A stretch of 33,020 bases of DNA from Deltaproteobacteria bacterium (GTDB taxonomy: Bacteria; Desulfobacterota; Binatia; DP-6), in NCBI GenBank assembly GCA_005879205.1, contig VBLD01000086.1, positions 1 to 33,020 on the forward strand, in the 5' to 3' direction. The position numbers and the translations under genes are program-made. Positions 18,665 to 27,059 of this stretch are shown one piece after another; the first letter of the stretch is position 1, and each line of letters begins with the position of its first letter. The notes below the pieces were generated by a model. The model worked only from the letters and a program-made list of their open reading frames with translations, did no database searches and had not been told where the DNA came from.

Positions 18665-20179
18665 CTACCCGCCGAGCGCGGCGAGAAGCCCGGGCACGTC
18701 GGGAGATCCCCAGCCCGTGGTGAGGTCGTAGCCGCGATGCGCCCTGAAGCCGGGCCGTACCGCCGCGCCCCGGCGCACCGCGGTCGTGCCGTCCACCACG
18801 TCGTGAAAGACCCGCGGGCCGCCGTACCCCTGCTGCCGCCCGAGGCGATAGAGGGTGGGGTTCAGGAGCCCGAGCGGCCGACCTCGCGCCTCGCCGAGGA
18901 GCGCCACCACGCCGGCCCAGGCGGGCGCCGCGGCGCTCGTCCCACCGATGCAGCACACGACGCGCGAGCCCACGCCGATCGGGTAGTCGTCCGCCGGGGC
19001 CGCCACGTCGGGCACGGCGCGACCGACTCCTCTCCGCTGGTAGAAGGGCCGCGGGAAGAAGTTCGCGCGGCCGCCGCCGCTGGCCGTCGAGCCGGTGTTC
19101 CAGGCGCGCTCGCTCCCGTAGCCGACGGCATCGCCGGCGTCGTCGCGCAACGGCTGGACCTCCGTGCCGCCGACGGCCGTCACGTGCGGTGAGGCGGCCA
19201 GCACGTCGACCTCGCGCCGTCCGCAGCTGAAGGCTCCGGTATCGCCGGACGCCACCAGCACCGTCTGACCCTGGGCGGCGGCCTGCCGGAAGATGACGTC
19301 CGCGGCGCGGGCGAGCCGCTGCAGCACGGCGTGCGAGCTGCACACCGCCAGCGAGATGCTGACGACCGGCGCGGGGTTGACGTTGACCTGCCGGGCGAGA
19401 ATGAGGAAGAGGTCCGTCCCGCGTACCACCTCGATCTCCGCCGCCGGCGCCACCGCACCTGCCCAGGTGGCGTCGAGTGTCGCCTCGGTCCGGAACGGCC
19501 CCTGCCCGAGGCCGGGATCCTGGCCCGCCACGACGTCGCGCAGCGTCGTGGGCGGCAGGCCGAAAAAGGCGCGAAAGTTCGCCACCGCGTCCCCGTCTGC
19601 CTCACCGATGGCCGGAATGCTGATCCGCTGGCCGGCACCGGTGAGCGGGGCGACGGAAGGCGCATCGAGGCCGTAGATGCGCCGGAAGTCCGCGGGCGAG
19701 ATGTAGAACCGATTTCCCGGGGTGCGTGCTGCAGGGCGCACCGTGATCCGCGGAGCCGTACGGGCACCCTCGAGGCCGAGCACGTCGAGCGCACCGAGCT
19801 CCGCGGGCGGTCGCGGCGGACGCGAGCTCCGGAACCGGCCGTGCGCCCAGCCGAGGCGCACGCCGAAGGCCGCCTCCACCGCCGCGGGCGGCCCGTCGAA
19901 CTGGATCAGCGTGCGGTCTGCGAAGCGATGGCGCACCCGCAGGCCCTGCGCGCGGAGCCAGGCCGACGTGCGTCGGACCGACCGCGGGGATGCCCCGAAA
20001 CGCCGTCCGAATTCGTGCGGATCGACCCAGCGACGGTGGGGCCGGGTGATGAAGTGCTCGAGCCCGAGCGGGTTTCGGCCGTGAAGAACGAGCATCAGCG
20101 GCTGGGTGCGCTCCTGCGCACCGGCGACGCCGACGAGCAGGGACACGAATACCAGGGCAAGCAGTCCCACGCGGCGCAT
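18665..20179 (-). CDS. S53 family peptidase (sedolisin/kumamolisin-like)
   Basis: Signal peptide MRRVGLLALVFVSLLVGVAGA; prodomain; EATLDATW (Glu/Asp), VASGDTGAF, GGTSAAAPAWAG (Ser). Confidence 0.92.
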   Translation of the reverse strand: MRRVGLLALVFVSLLVGVAGAQERTQPLMLVLHGRNPLGLEHFITRPHRRWVDPHEFGRRFGASPRSVRRTSAWLRAQGLRVRHRFADRTLIQFDGPPAAVEAAFGVRLGWAHGRFRSSRPPRPPAELGALDVLGLEGARTAPRITVRPAARTPGNRFYISPADFRRIYGLDAPSVAPLTGAGQRISIPAIGEADGDAVANFRAFFGLPPTTLRDVVAGQDPGLGQGPFRTEATLDATWAGAVAPAAEIEVVRGTDLFLILARQVNVNPAPVVSISLAVCSSHAVLQRLARAADVIFRQAAAQGQTVLVASGDTGAFSCGRREVDVLAASPHVTAVGGTEVQPLRDDAGDAVGYGSERAWNTGSTASGGGRANFFPRPFYQRRGVGRAVPDVAAPADDYPIGVGSRVVCCIGGTSAAAPAWAGVVALLGEARGRPLGLLNPTLYRLGRQQGYGGPRVFHDVVDGTTAVRRGAAVRPGFRAHRGYDLTTGWGSPDVPGLLAALGG

Positions 20180-20282
20180 CCGGCGGATAGTACGCGCGGT
20201 CGCCGGTCGCGCCAAGACAAAAGTGGCCCCTTCCGCCCGGGAAAACCCCGAGCGCTCGGTGCGGAAAACCCGCTGTCCCGCC

Positions 20283-22133
20283 TCAGGCGCCCGCGGGCAT
20301 CCCCAGCCGCACACCCTCGGCGCTCACGATCCCGCCGCCCAGGTAGTGGCCGCGAGCCTCCTCGTCGGTGAGGACTTCGCGACGCGCTCCCGGCAACCGC
20401 CGCTGCCAGATGCCACCCAGCATCGGGTGACGGCCCGCGCGATAGCTGTAGTAGTAGTAGGCCCGCTGTCGCCACATCGCCGAGCGGGCCTCTCGGCCGA
20501 GGCCCGGCACCCGGTGCAGCGTGAGGAGCGAGCGCAGCGTGTTCCGGCCCGAATAGAAGGTGAGATACGCGTCCCGGTATGCCTGCACGACCTCGGCCGT
20601 CGTCATGCGCGGGTGGTGCGAGACCATGTGCTGCGAGTCGTAGTTGTTGAAGTCCCAGTCGAGGATCGTGCCGTCGCGCACCGCACGGTCGTGGTCCTCG
20701 GTGCCCGGCAGCGGCGTGACGACGAAGAACGAAGCCAGGTCGACGCCCACCTCGAGCAGCCACTCGGCGGACTGCCGCCCGCACTCGGGCCCGTCGAAGG
20801 GAAACCCGATCATGTAGCCGCAGTGGACCGCCACGCCGTGACGGTGCCAGTTGTGGACGACCCGCCGGTACTTCTCCTTGACGGCGGCGAGCGCCCCGTC
20901 CGCCGCCTCGTCCTTACGGCGCCGGTGCTCCTTCTCGAGGTTCTGGACCTTCGTCGTGGCCAGCAGGTTCTGCGGGTTGAAGGTCTCGAAGCCGACGAAC
21001 GCCGAGTAGCAGCCCGCCGCGGCGGAGAGCTCGAGGAACCGCTCGCACTTCCGGCGCTGTGACGACGGCGATTCGCCGGGCCCGAGCGCGCCGAAGGCAG
21101 CCGCCTCGGCGTCCACCTGCATCATGAAGGTGAGCTCGTGCCCGTCGCGGCGGTACGCGGCCATGCCTTCGAGGATGGGCTCCCAGGTGGGGCTCCGGAA
21201 GAAGTCGTCGTCGACGATGAAGAGCGAGCGGATGCCGTGGTGATCGCCGGCGTCGCGAATCCAGCGTACCACCGCCTCGGGATCGCGGGCCCGCATCGTT
21301 CGCCCCATGACGTTCTTCACGCTGCAGTAGGAGCAGGTGAAGGGACAGCCGCGCGACGTGTCGAGCGTCGTCATGTTGGACGACGCGAAGCGGTGGAGGT
21401 AAGGGTCGCTGATCGCCGGGAGCTGCGCGCCGGTGATCACCGGCACGGTGATCTCTCCGGAGCCGGTCTTGGCACGGATGCCGTCGGTGACGCTGTAGCT
21501 CGGCCGCAGCTCGCCCCGGAGATAGTCGTCGAGCAGCTCGCACCAGATCGTCTCGGCCTCGCCGACGACCGTCGTGATGCCGCAGTCCTCGAGGAACACA
21601 CGGGTCTCGGGATGGCCGCTCACGTGGAAGCCGCCGAACAGCACCGGGAACCCGGCGCGGCGGAACTGAAACGCGAGGTCCCGCCCGCGCGGGTACTGGT
21701 TGGTCTGCACGCCGGCGAGACCGACGACGACTTCGACCCCGTCCTCGAGCGCCTTCTCCTGGATGGCGCGGATGGTGGCGGGAAGAATCGGGCCATCCAC
21801 CTGCTCGTCCCAGATGACCGTTTCGAGGTAGACGCCCTGATCGCGGCGCAGCTGGTTGTAGGTGTCGTTGAGAGCCGCCAGGACCGTGAGCGTGTTGTTC
21901 GGCAGCACGCCCTTCCAGAACCACTGCACCCACCCCGCGTCGTCGTACTTCGACGGCTTGATGAAATACACGCGGAGCGTTCGGCAGACGATCGCATCGG
22001 GGCGGAGCGGCACCGCAGTCGGAAGGGCATCGGCCACGGCCCCGAGCTCGCCTGCGGCGCTCGCGGCACGGCGAAAGACGACCCAGACAAAGACGGCGAC
22101 GGCGCCGCCAAAGGCGGCCACGAGCACGGACAT
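20283..22133 (-). CDS. radical SAM protein with N-terminal hydrophobic segment and B12-binding-like fold
   Basis: CPFTCSYCSVKNVMG (CxxxCxxC), GFPVLFGGFHVSGHPETRVFLEDCGITTVVGEAE, N-terminus MSVLVAAFGGAVAVFVWVVF. Confidence 0.88.
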   Translation of the reverse strand: MSVLVAAFGGAVAVFVWVVFRRAASAAGELGAVADALPTAVPLRPDAIVCRTLRVYFIKPSKYDDAGWVQWFWKGVLPNNTLTVLAALNDTYNQLRRDQGVYLETVIWDEQVDGPILPATIRAIQEKALEDGVEVVVGLAGVQTNQYPRGRDLAFQFRRAGFPVLFGGFHVSGHPETRVFLEDCGITTVVGEAETIWCELLDDYLRGELRPSYSVTDGIRAKTGSGEITVPVITGAQLPAISDPYLHRFASSNMTTLDTSRGCPFTCSYCSVKNVMGRTMRARDPEAVVRWIRDAGDHHGIRSLFIVDDDFFRSPTWEPILEGMAAYRRDGHELTFMMQVDAEAAAFGALGPGESPSSQRRKCERFLELSAAAGCYSAFVGFETFNPQNLLATTKVQNLEKEHRRRKDEAADGALAAVKEKYRRVVHNWHRHGVAVHCGYMIGFPFDGPECGRQSAEWLLEVGVDLASFFVVTPLPGTEDHDRAVRDGTILDWDFNNYDSQHMVSHHPRMTTAEVVQAYRDAYLTFYSGRNTLRSLLTLHRVPGLGREARSAMWRQRAYYYYSYRAGRHPMLGGIWQRRLPGARREVLTDEEARGHYLGGGIVSAEGVRLGMPAGA

Positions 22134-22385
22134 GGGAGGCCTCCTTGCGTTGCGAGACGCAATGACGCGACGCGGGTCTTGTAGCGAGGCTTTGCGCACG
22201 GTGTCAATGCCTCGCTCGACCTCTACCGCGCTGCAGCACGAGACGTCAGCAGATAGAAAATCAAACTAGCGGCTTTGCGCCCCGGGCGCTTTGCCCCTGC
22301 ACAGATCTGCACGCGACCGAAACATTCTCGGCGCGTCGCCCTCCGGTATCGTCGCCGGCCCAACGGCGTGATCAGCACCCCGCGC

Positions 22386-22401
22386 TGGCACGCTTTAAGC
22401 A
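22386..22401 (+). promoter_or_regulatory. candidate sigma-54 (-24/-12)-like element TGGCACGCTTTAAGCA
   Basis: Perfect TGGCACG -24 half and GC at correct spacing (GG-N10-GC); -12 half lacks TT; 37 nt upstream of ATG 22439. Confidence 0.35.
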
Positions 22402-22438
22402 CCCTTACCCCGGCGACCTTCGCATCGTTCGAGGCGCC

Positions 22439-23263
22439 ATGCCCGCGCTGTCACCGCCGTTTCGTGCGCATCTGACGAGACCTCGAGTCCACGCGATCCT
22501 CGTCCTGGATCAGATCCGGCAGGGCCACCGGCTCGTCGGGCAGCTCACGCGCCAGGACGAGCTGCACGGCGCGGAGGACGAGTACTACGCCTGGCACGAC
22601 TACAACCAGCATCTGCTGGGGCTCCTGCTCTCCCGGCGCGACGTCCTCCAGACCTATCTTCGCGCGGCCGTCCGGCCGACGCCGCCGCGAGGTCCGACGG
22701 GCGGAGGCGGACTCCTCGACGGTCTGAGGACGGAGATCCGGGCGCTCGAGTCGGTCGCCGAGCGTCTGGGCGTTGCTCCGCTCCTGCTCGGCTCGGAGCC
22801 CGCCGGGGCACCAGCACCGCGCACGACGGTGTTGCTCGTCCACGGGCGGAACGTGGCGGTCAAGGAGACGGTGGCGCGCTTCCTCATGCGGCTCGGCCTC
22901 GAGCCGATCCTGCTCGACGAGGAGGCGGCTCACGGCCGGACGCTCATGGAGAAGCTCGAAGCGTATTCCCGCGTGTCCTTTGCCGTCGTCCTGCTCACCG
23001 CCGACGACCTCGGCGCGCTCGTCTCGGAACGTCGAAGCCTCCGACCGCGCGCTCGTCAGAACGTGATCTTCGAGCTCGGCTTCTCGTTCGCCAACCTCAC
23101 GCGGCGTCGGGTGTGCGCGCTCTACGAAGAGGGAGTCGAGCTGCCCTCCGACGTGCACGGCGTCGAGTACCAGCTCTTGGACGCCGCCGGCGTCTGGAAG
23201 TCGCGCCTCGCCCGCGAGCTGCACGCCGCCGGCTTGGAGTTCGACCCGATGAAGGTGCTCTGA
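22439..23263 (+). CDS. TIR-like nucleotide-binding protein (PF10137/Cap12-PycTIR-like) with distinct N-terminal domain
   Basis: TTVLLVHGRNVAVKETVARFLMRLGLEPILLDEEAAHGRTLMEKLE...VSFAVVLLTADDLG...LRPRARQNVIFELGFSFANLTRRRVCALYEEGVELPSDVHGVEYQLLD. Confidence 0.88.
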   Translation: MPALSPPFRAHLTRPRVHAILVLDQIRQGHRLVGQLTRQDELHGAEDEYYAWHDYNQHLLGLLLSRRDVLQTYLRAAVRPTPPRGPTGGGGLLDGLRTEIRALESVAERLGVAPLLLGSEPAGAPAPRTTVLLVHGRNVAVKETVARFLMRLGLEPILLDEEAAHGRTLMEKLEAYSRVSFAVVLLTADDLGALVSERRSLRPRARQNVIFELGFSFANLTRRRVCALYEEGVELPSDVHGVEYQLLDAAGVWKSRLARELHAAGLEFDPMKVL

Positions 23264-23273
23264 CGGGCGGGCC

Positions 23274-23310
23274 GGCGGGAAGGGGCGCCCCCGCGGCGCC
23301 CCTTCCCGCC
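23274..23310. terminator. perfect 16-bp stem, 5-nt loop hairpin
   Basis: ggcgggaaggggcgcc (23274-23289) cccgc ggcgccccttcccgcc (23295-23310); no downstream T-tract. Confidence 0.6.
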
Positions 23311-23373
23311 CCGCACGCCGGTGGCGCATCGAGCGCCGAGACGGCCGGCGGCGTGTACCGCGGCGCCCTCGCG

Positions 23374-23497
23374 GGAGCGGGGACGCCGGATCGGCGACCT
23401 CCGCAGCCTCCGCGCGCGCCTGCAGATTCGGGGGGACGCCTCAAGTCCGAGGCGCGCGTGAGGCGAGGACCGGGAGCCGAGCCGGCGTCCCCGCTCC
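23374..23497. repeat. 16-bp perfect inverted repeat with nested inner stem
   Basis: ggagcggggacgccgg (23374-23389) and ccggcgtccccgctcc (23482-23497); inner cgcgcgcct (23413-23421)/aggcgcgcg (23450-23458). Confidence 0.85.
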
Positions 23498-23523
23498 TGC
23501 GCACCGACGCCGCGATAACACGC

Positions 23524-25944
23524 TCAGTGATACATCTCGAGCAGCTCGATGAGCCCGAGGCTCTTCATGCTGTCGAAGAGGTAGCCCTTCACCTCCTTGA
23601 CGGTCCCCATCGACGTCACGTCGCGCGCGATGGCGCGCGCGGCGGAGTAGGAGACGGAGCGGACGATCCGCTTGATCACGGGGATGAAGAACGGCCCCAT
23701 GGAGAGGTCGTCGAGGCCGAGTCCGAGGAGCACGATCGTGCAGAGGGGGTCGGCGGCCATCTCGCCGCACATGCCGGCCCACTTGCCGGCTCCCTTGGCC
23801 GCCTGCACCGTCTCGTGGATCGCCGACAGCACCGCGGGGTGCAGGGGCTCGTAGAGCTGCGCGACCTTCCGGTTGTTCCGATCCACCGCGAGCAGGTACT
23901 GGATCAGGTCGTTCGTACCGATCGAGAAGAAGTCCACCTCACGGATGAGCCGCGTGGCGAGCCAGACCGCCGAGGGGGTCTCGACCATCATGCCGATCGG
24001 CATGTTCGCGTCGAAGTCGCGACCCTCGCGGCGGAGCTCCTCCTTGGCCTCCTCGAGCAACTCCTTCGCGCGCCGGATCTCCTCGAGGCTCGAGATCATC
24101 GGGAACAGGAGCCGCAGGCGTCCGAGCGTTCCCGCACGCAGGATGGCACGGAGCTGGACCTTGAACAGATCCGGCATCTCGAGCGAGATGCGGATCGACC
24201 GCCAGCCGAGAAACGGGTTCTCCTCGCGCGGCAGCCGCATGTAGCCCGGGTACTTGTCCGCACCGACGTCGAGCGTGCGAATGGTGACCGGGCGGCCTTC
24301 CATGCCGCGCACCAGGCGCGCGTAGAGGAGGTACTGCTCCTCCTCGTCGGGAAACTCGCGGTAGGTGATGAACGGGAACTCGGTGCGGTAGAGCCCGATG
24401 CCCTCGGCCCCGTGCCGGTGGGCGAACATGAGATCGGCGAGCAGGCCGATGTTGGCGTACATCGAGACCCGCCGGCCGTCGGGCGACTCCGCGGGAAGGT
24501 TCCGGAGGCTCTCGAGCTCGCGGTTGAACGCGCGGTACTCGCGGTCGATCCGCTCGTACTCGCGGGTCACGTCGGCGGCGGGATTGACGTACACCACGCC
24601 CGAGTTGCCGTCGACGATCAGCTCGTCGCCCTCGTGCACCGTCTCGGTGAGATGCTCGACGCCGACCACGGTGGGGATCTCGAACGACTTGGCGAGAATC
24701 GTGGCGTGCGACGTGACGCCGCCGGTGGCGAGCACGATCGCGCAGAGGTGCTGGTGCTCGATCATCGACAGGTCGGAGAGCGTCAGCTCCTGGGCCACCA
24801 GCACGCTGTCCTTCGCGAGCGGGTGCTCCGGCTCCTCGATGCCGAGGAGGTTGCGCAAGATGCGCAGTCCCACGTCCTTCATATCCACGACGCGGTCGCG
24901 AAGGTAGCCGGCCGACATGCGCTCGAAGGCGTCCAGGTACTCGTCGACGACGCGCTTGAGGGCCGCCTCCGCGACCAGCCCGTCGGCGATCATCTCCTCG
25001 ACCTTCTTCGTGAAGCTCCGGTCCTCGAGCATCATGCGGTGCGCGTCGATGATGCTCCAGTCGAACTCCGGGAGGCGGGTGGCGAGCCGCCCGCGCAGGC
25101 TCTCGAGCTCCACCGCCGACTCGGCGATCGCCCGCCAGAAGCGCTCGCGCTCGGCCTCGGGGGCGTCGGAGCGGCGCTCCTCGACCAGCGCGAAGCTGAC
25201 CGGAGGCTGGAGGAGGTGCACCCGGCCGTGGCCGAACCCGGGCACGGCCGGCAGCCCGGCCAGCCGCGCCTGACCGCGACCACGCGCGGCGGCATCGGTC
25301 CGCTCGGCCGTCTTCTCGTAGGCCTGCAGCCGCTTGATCGCCGCGACCATCCGCCGGCGGTACTCACGGCGCTCCTTCTCCTTGGACTTCAGATCCTCGA
25401 GCAGGCGCGCCTGGACGATGATGCCGCCCACCTGGACGGCGATCGCGCGCAGCACGCGCATCTCGTGGCCGGAGAACCGCCGACGGCGGAGCGTCTGCAC
25501 GACGAGCACGCCCATCGGCGTGGCGCGCTCGGCGATCGGCACGCCGACGAAGGAGTGGTATTTCTCCTCGCCGGTCTCGGGAAAGTACTTGTAGCGGGGG
25601 TGAGCGATGGCGTCGACGACCATCACCGGATCGCCCTTCTCGATGACCATGCCGGTGAGACCTTCCTCGACTCTCATGGTGACCTTGCCGATCGCGCTCT
25701 TCTCGAGGCCGGTCGTGGCCCACAGGGTCAGGCGCTGGGCGCGCGGGTCGAGGATGTAGAGCGAGCACACCTCCGTCCCCATGCGCTCGGCGACGACCTC
25801 GACGATGCGCTGGAGGGTCTCCTTCAGGTCCTCGGAGCGCGCGGTGATCGCGCTCACGTCCTCGAGGACGGTGAAGGCGTGGGTGCGCCCGGGCTTCGCC
25901 CGGCTCGGGCGGGAACGGCGGCCCTTGCGCGTCTCGGCCTCCAT
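23524..25944 (-). CDS. ptsP: phosphoenolpyruvate-protein phosphotransferase PtsP (GAF + EI)
   Basis: N-terminal GAF (ERMGTEVCSLYILDPRAQRLTLWATTGL), EI active site GGVTSHATILAKSFEIPTVVG, PEP-binding TIRTLDVGADKYPGYM, GTNDLIQYLLAVDRNN, GMCGEMAADP. Confidence 0.95.
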   Translation of the reverse strand: MEAETRKGRRSRPSRAKPGRTHAFTVLEDVSAITARSEDLKETLQRIVEVVAERMGTEVCSLYILDPRAQRLTLWATTGLEKSAIGKVTMRVEEGLTGMVIEKGDPVMVVDAIAHPRYKYFPETGEEKYHSFVGVPIAERATPMGVLVVQTLRRRRFSGHEMRVLRAIAVQVGGIIVQARLLEDLKSKEKERREYRRRMVAAIKRLQAYEKTAERTDAAARGRGQARLAGLPAVPGFGHGRVHLLQPPVSFALVEERRSDAPEAERERFWRAIAESAVELESLRGRLATRLPEFDWSIIDAHRMMLEDRSFTKKVEEMIADGLVAEAALKRVVDEYLDAFERMSAGYLRDRVVDMKDVGLRILRNLLGIEEPEHPLAKDSVLVAQELTLSDLSMIEHQHLCAIVLATGGVTSHATILAKSFEIPTVVGVEHLTETVHEGDELIVDGNSGVVYVNPAADVTREYERIDREYRAFNRELESLRNLPAESPDGRRVSMYANIGLLADLMFAHRHGAEGIGLYRTEFPFITYREFPDEEEQYLLYARLVRGMEGRPVTIRTLDVGADKYPGYMRLPREENPFLGWRSIRISLEMPDLFKVQLRAILRAGTLGRLRLLFPMISSLEEIRRAKELLEEAKEELRREGRDFDANMPIGMMVETPSAVWLATRLIREVDFFSIGTNDLIQYLLAVDRNNRKVAQLYEPLHPAVLSAIHETVQAAKGAGKWAGMCGEMAADPLCTIVLLGLGLDDLSMGPFFIPVIKRIVRSVSYSAARAIARDVTSMGTVKEVKGYLFDSMKSLGLIELLEMYH

Positions 25945-26009
25945 GGGCCGGCTGATCTTAGCGGGAGCCCCTCCGGGGGACAACGGAGGTCGCGCGTCGG
26001 CCGGTCAGG

Positions 26010-27038
26010 TCACCTGCAGGCGACGATGTTCGCCCGCGAGCTGAAGCGGCAGCGCGGCGCACGGAACGCCGCCTCGCCGCACTGTCCGGCCGTGGGGTTG
26101 AGGACGACCTCGGCGTCGAGCAACGGGTCGGTGCTGCCGACGGCGTACGCGCCCCGCCTCCCCCTGAGAACGATGCCGACGAGCCCCCGCGCCCGCGAGG
26201 AGCGGTCCCGGATCTGCACCCTGACGATGCCGGCGGGCGGCGCCGCGCTGTGGTCGACGTGCGTCCAGCGGGTCGGCCGCGCTGGACGATCGACCTTCCA
26301 TCCCGCCTGCGTGCGCGGATCGAACCGACCGGGAGCGACGTCGGCCTCCACGACCGTCTCACCCGTACGCGTCCGCACGACGAAGCGCAGGCCGTTGGCG
26401 ACCGGGTCGAGCGGCGGGGTGATCGGCGCCGGCAGCGCGAACGCACCCCGGAAGGCGAGGCGATCGTCGCCCGGGGGGCTGCCGAGGCCGGCGATGCGCA
26501 GCACCGCGTCCGACATGGCGGTGACGATCCTCGGATGCGAGCAGAGGTGCGTCGCCCGATCACAGGTGTCGGCCGTGCAGGCATCGCCGTCCGCACACGC
26601 CGCGTCGCTCGTGCAGTCGTCGACCTCGGTCTCGAAGGACGCGGTGCACGGCTGCTCGCCGTCTTCCCCCTCCCCGCCGCAGCCGCCGTCGCTGCTCACG
26701 GTGGCCGTGTTGGTGATCTTGCCGGTGGCCCTCGCCACGACCACGACGGTGACCGTCGCACGGCTGCTCGTGCCGAGCGCCCCGAGGCTACAGATGACCG
26801 GGGCCGCGCCGCTGCACGTCCCCTGGCTCGCGCTCGCGGACACGAACGTCGTCCCGGCCGGCGGCATGTCGGTGAGGACGACCCCGGTATCCGCGCTGAC
26901 GGCCTGCACGGTGATCGTGTAGGTCACCGGCTGCCCGACCCGCACCGGATCGGGATGACCGCCGCTCTCGGAGTTGTTGATCACGACGCAGCCCGGGAGG
27001 GCCAGAGCGAGCGCGCAGACCAGCGGTCGACCGTACAT
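26010..27038 (-). CDS. secreted lipoprotein with DUF11-like repeat and Cys-rich segment
   Basis: Lipobox LALPGC; VGQPVTYTITVQAVSADTGVVLTDMPPAGTTFVSASASQGTCSG; CTSDAACADGDACTADTCDRATHLC. Confidence 0.8.
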   Translation of the reverse strand: MYGRPLVCALALALPGCVVINNSESGGHPDPVRVGQPVTYTITVQAVSADTGVVLTDMPPAGTTFVSASASQGTCSGAAPVICSLGALGTSSRATVTVVVVARATGKITNTATVSSDGGCGGEGEDGEQPCTASFETEVDDCTSDAACADGDACTADTCDRATHLCSHPRIVTAMSDAVLRIAGLGSPPGDDRLAFRGAFALPAPITPPLDPVANGLRFVVRTRTGETVVEADVAPGRFDPRTQAGWKVDRPARPTRWTHVDHSAAPPAGIVRVQIRDRSSRARGLVGIVLRGRRGAYAVGSTDPLLDAEVVLNPTAGQCGEAAFRAPRCRFSSRANIVACR

Positions 27039-27059
27039 GTCCCGTCCCTCGGCTCGCCC

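Noticed and set aside
22439-23503. Retron-type system (ncRNA plus TIR effector)
   Set aside because: No reverse transcriptase is encoded in the window, so the structured intergenic region cannot be assigned to a retron
23113-26922. 1269-aa plus-strand ORF antisense to ptsP and overlapping the TIR-like gene end
   Set aside because: Arg/His/Asp-rich low-complexity translation typical of the antisense frame of a GC-rich gene; ptsP on the other strand has clear motifs
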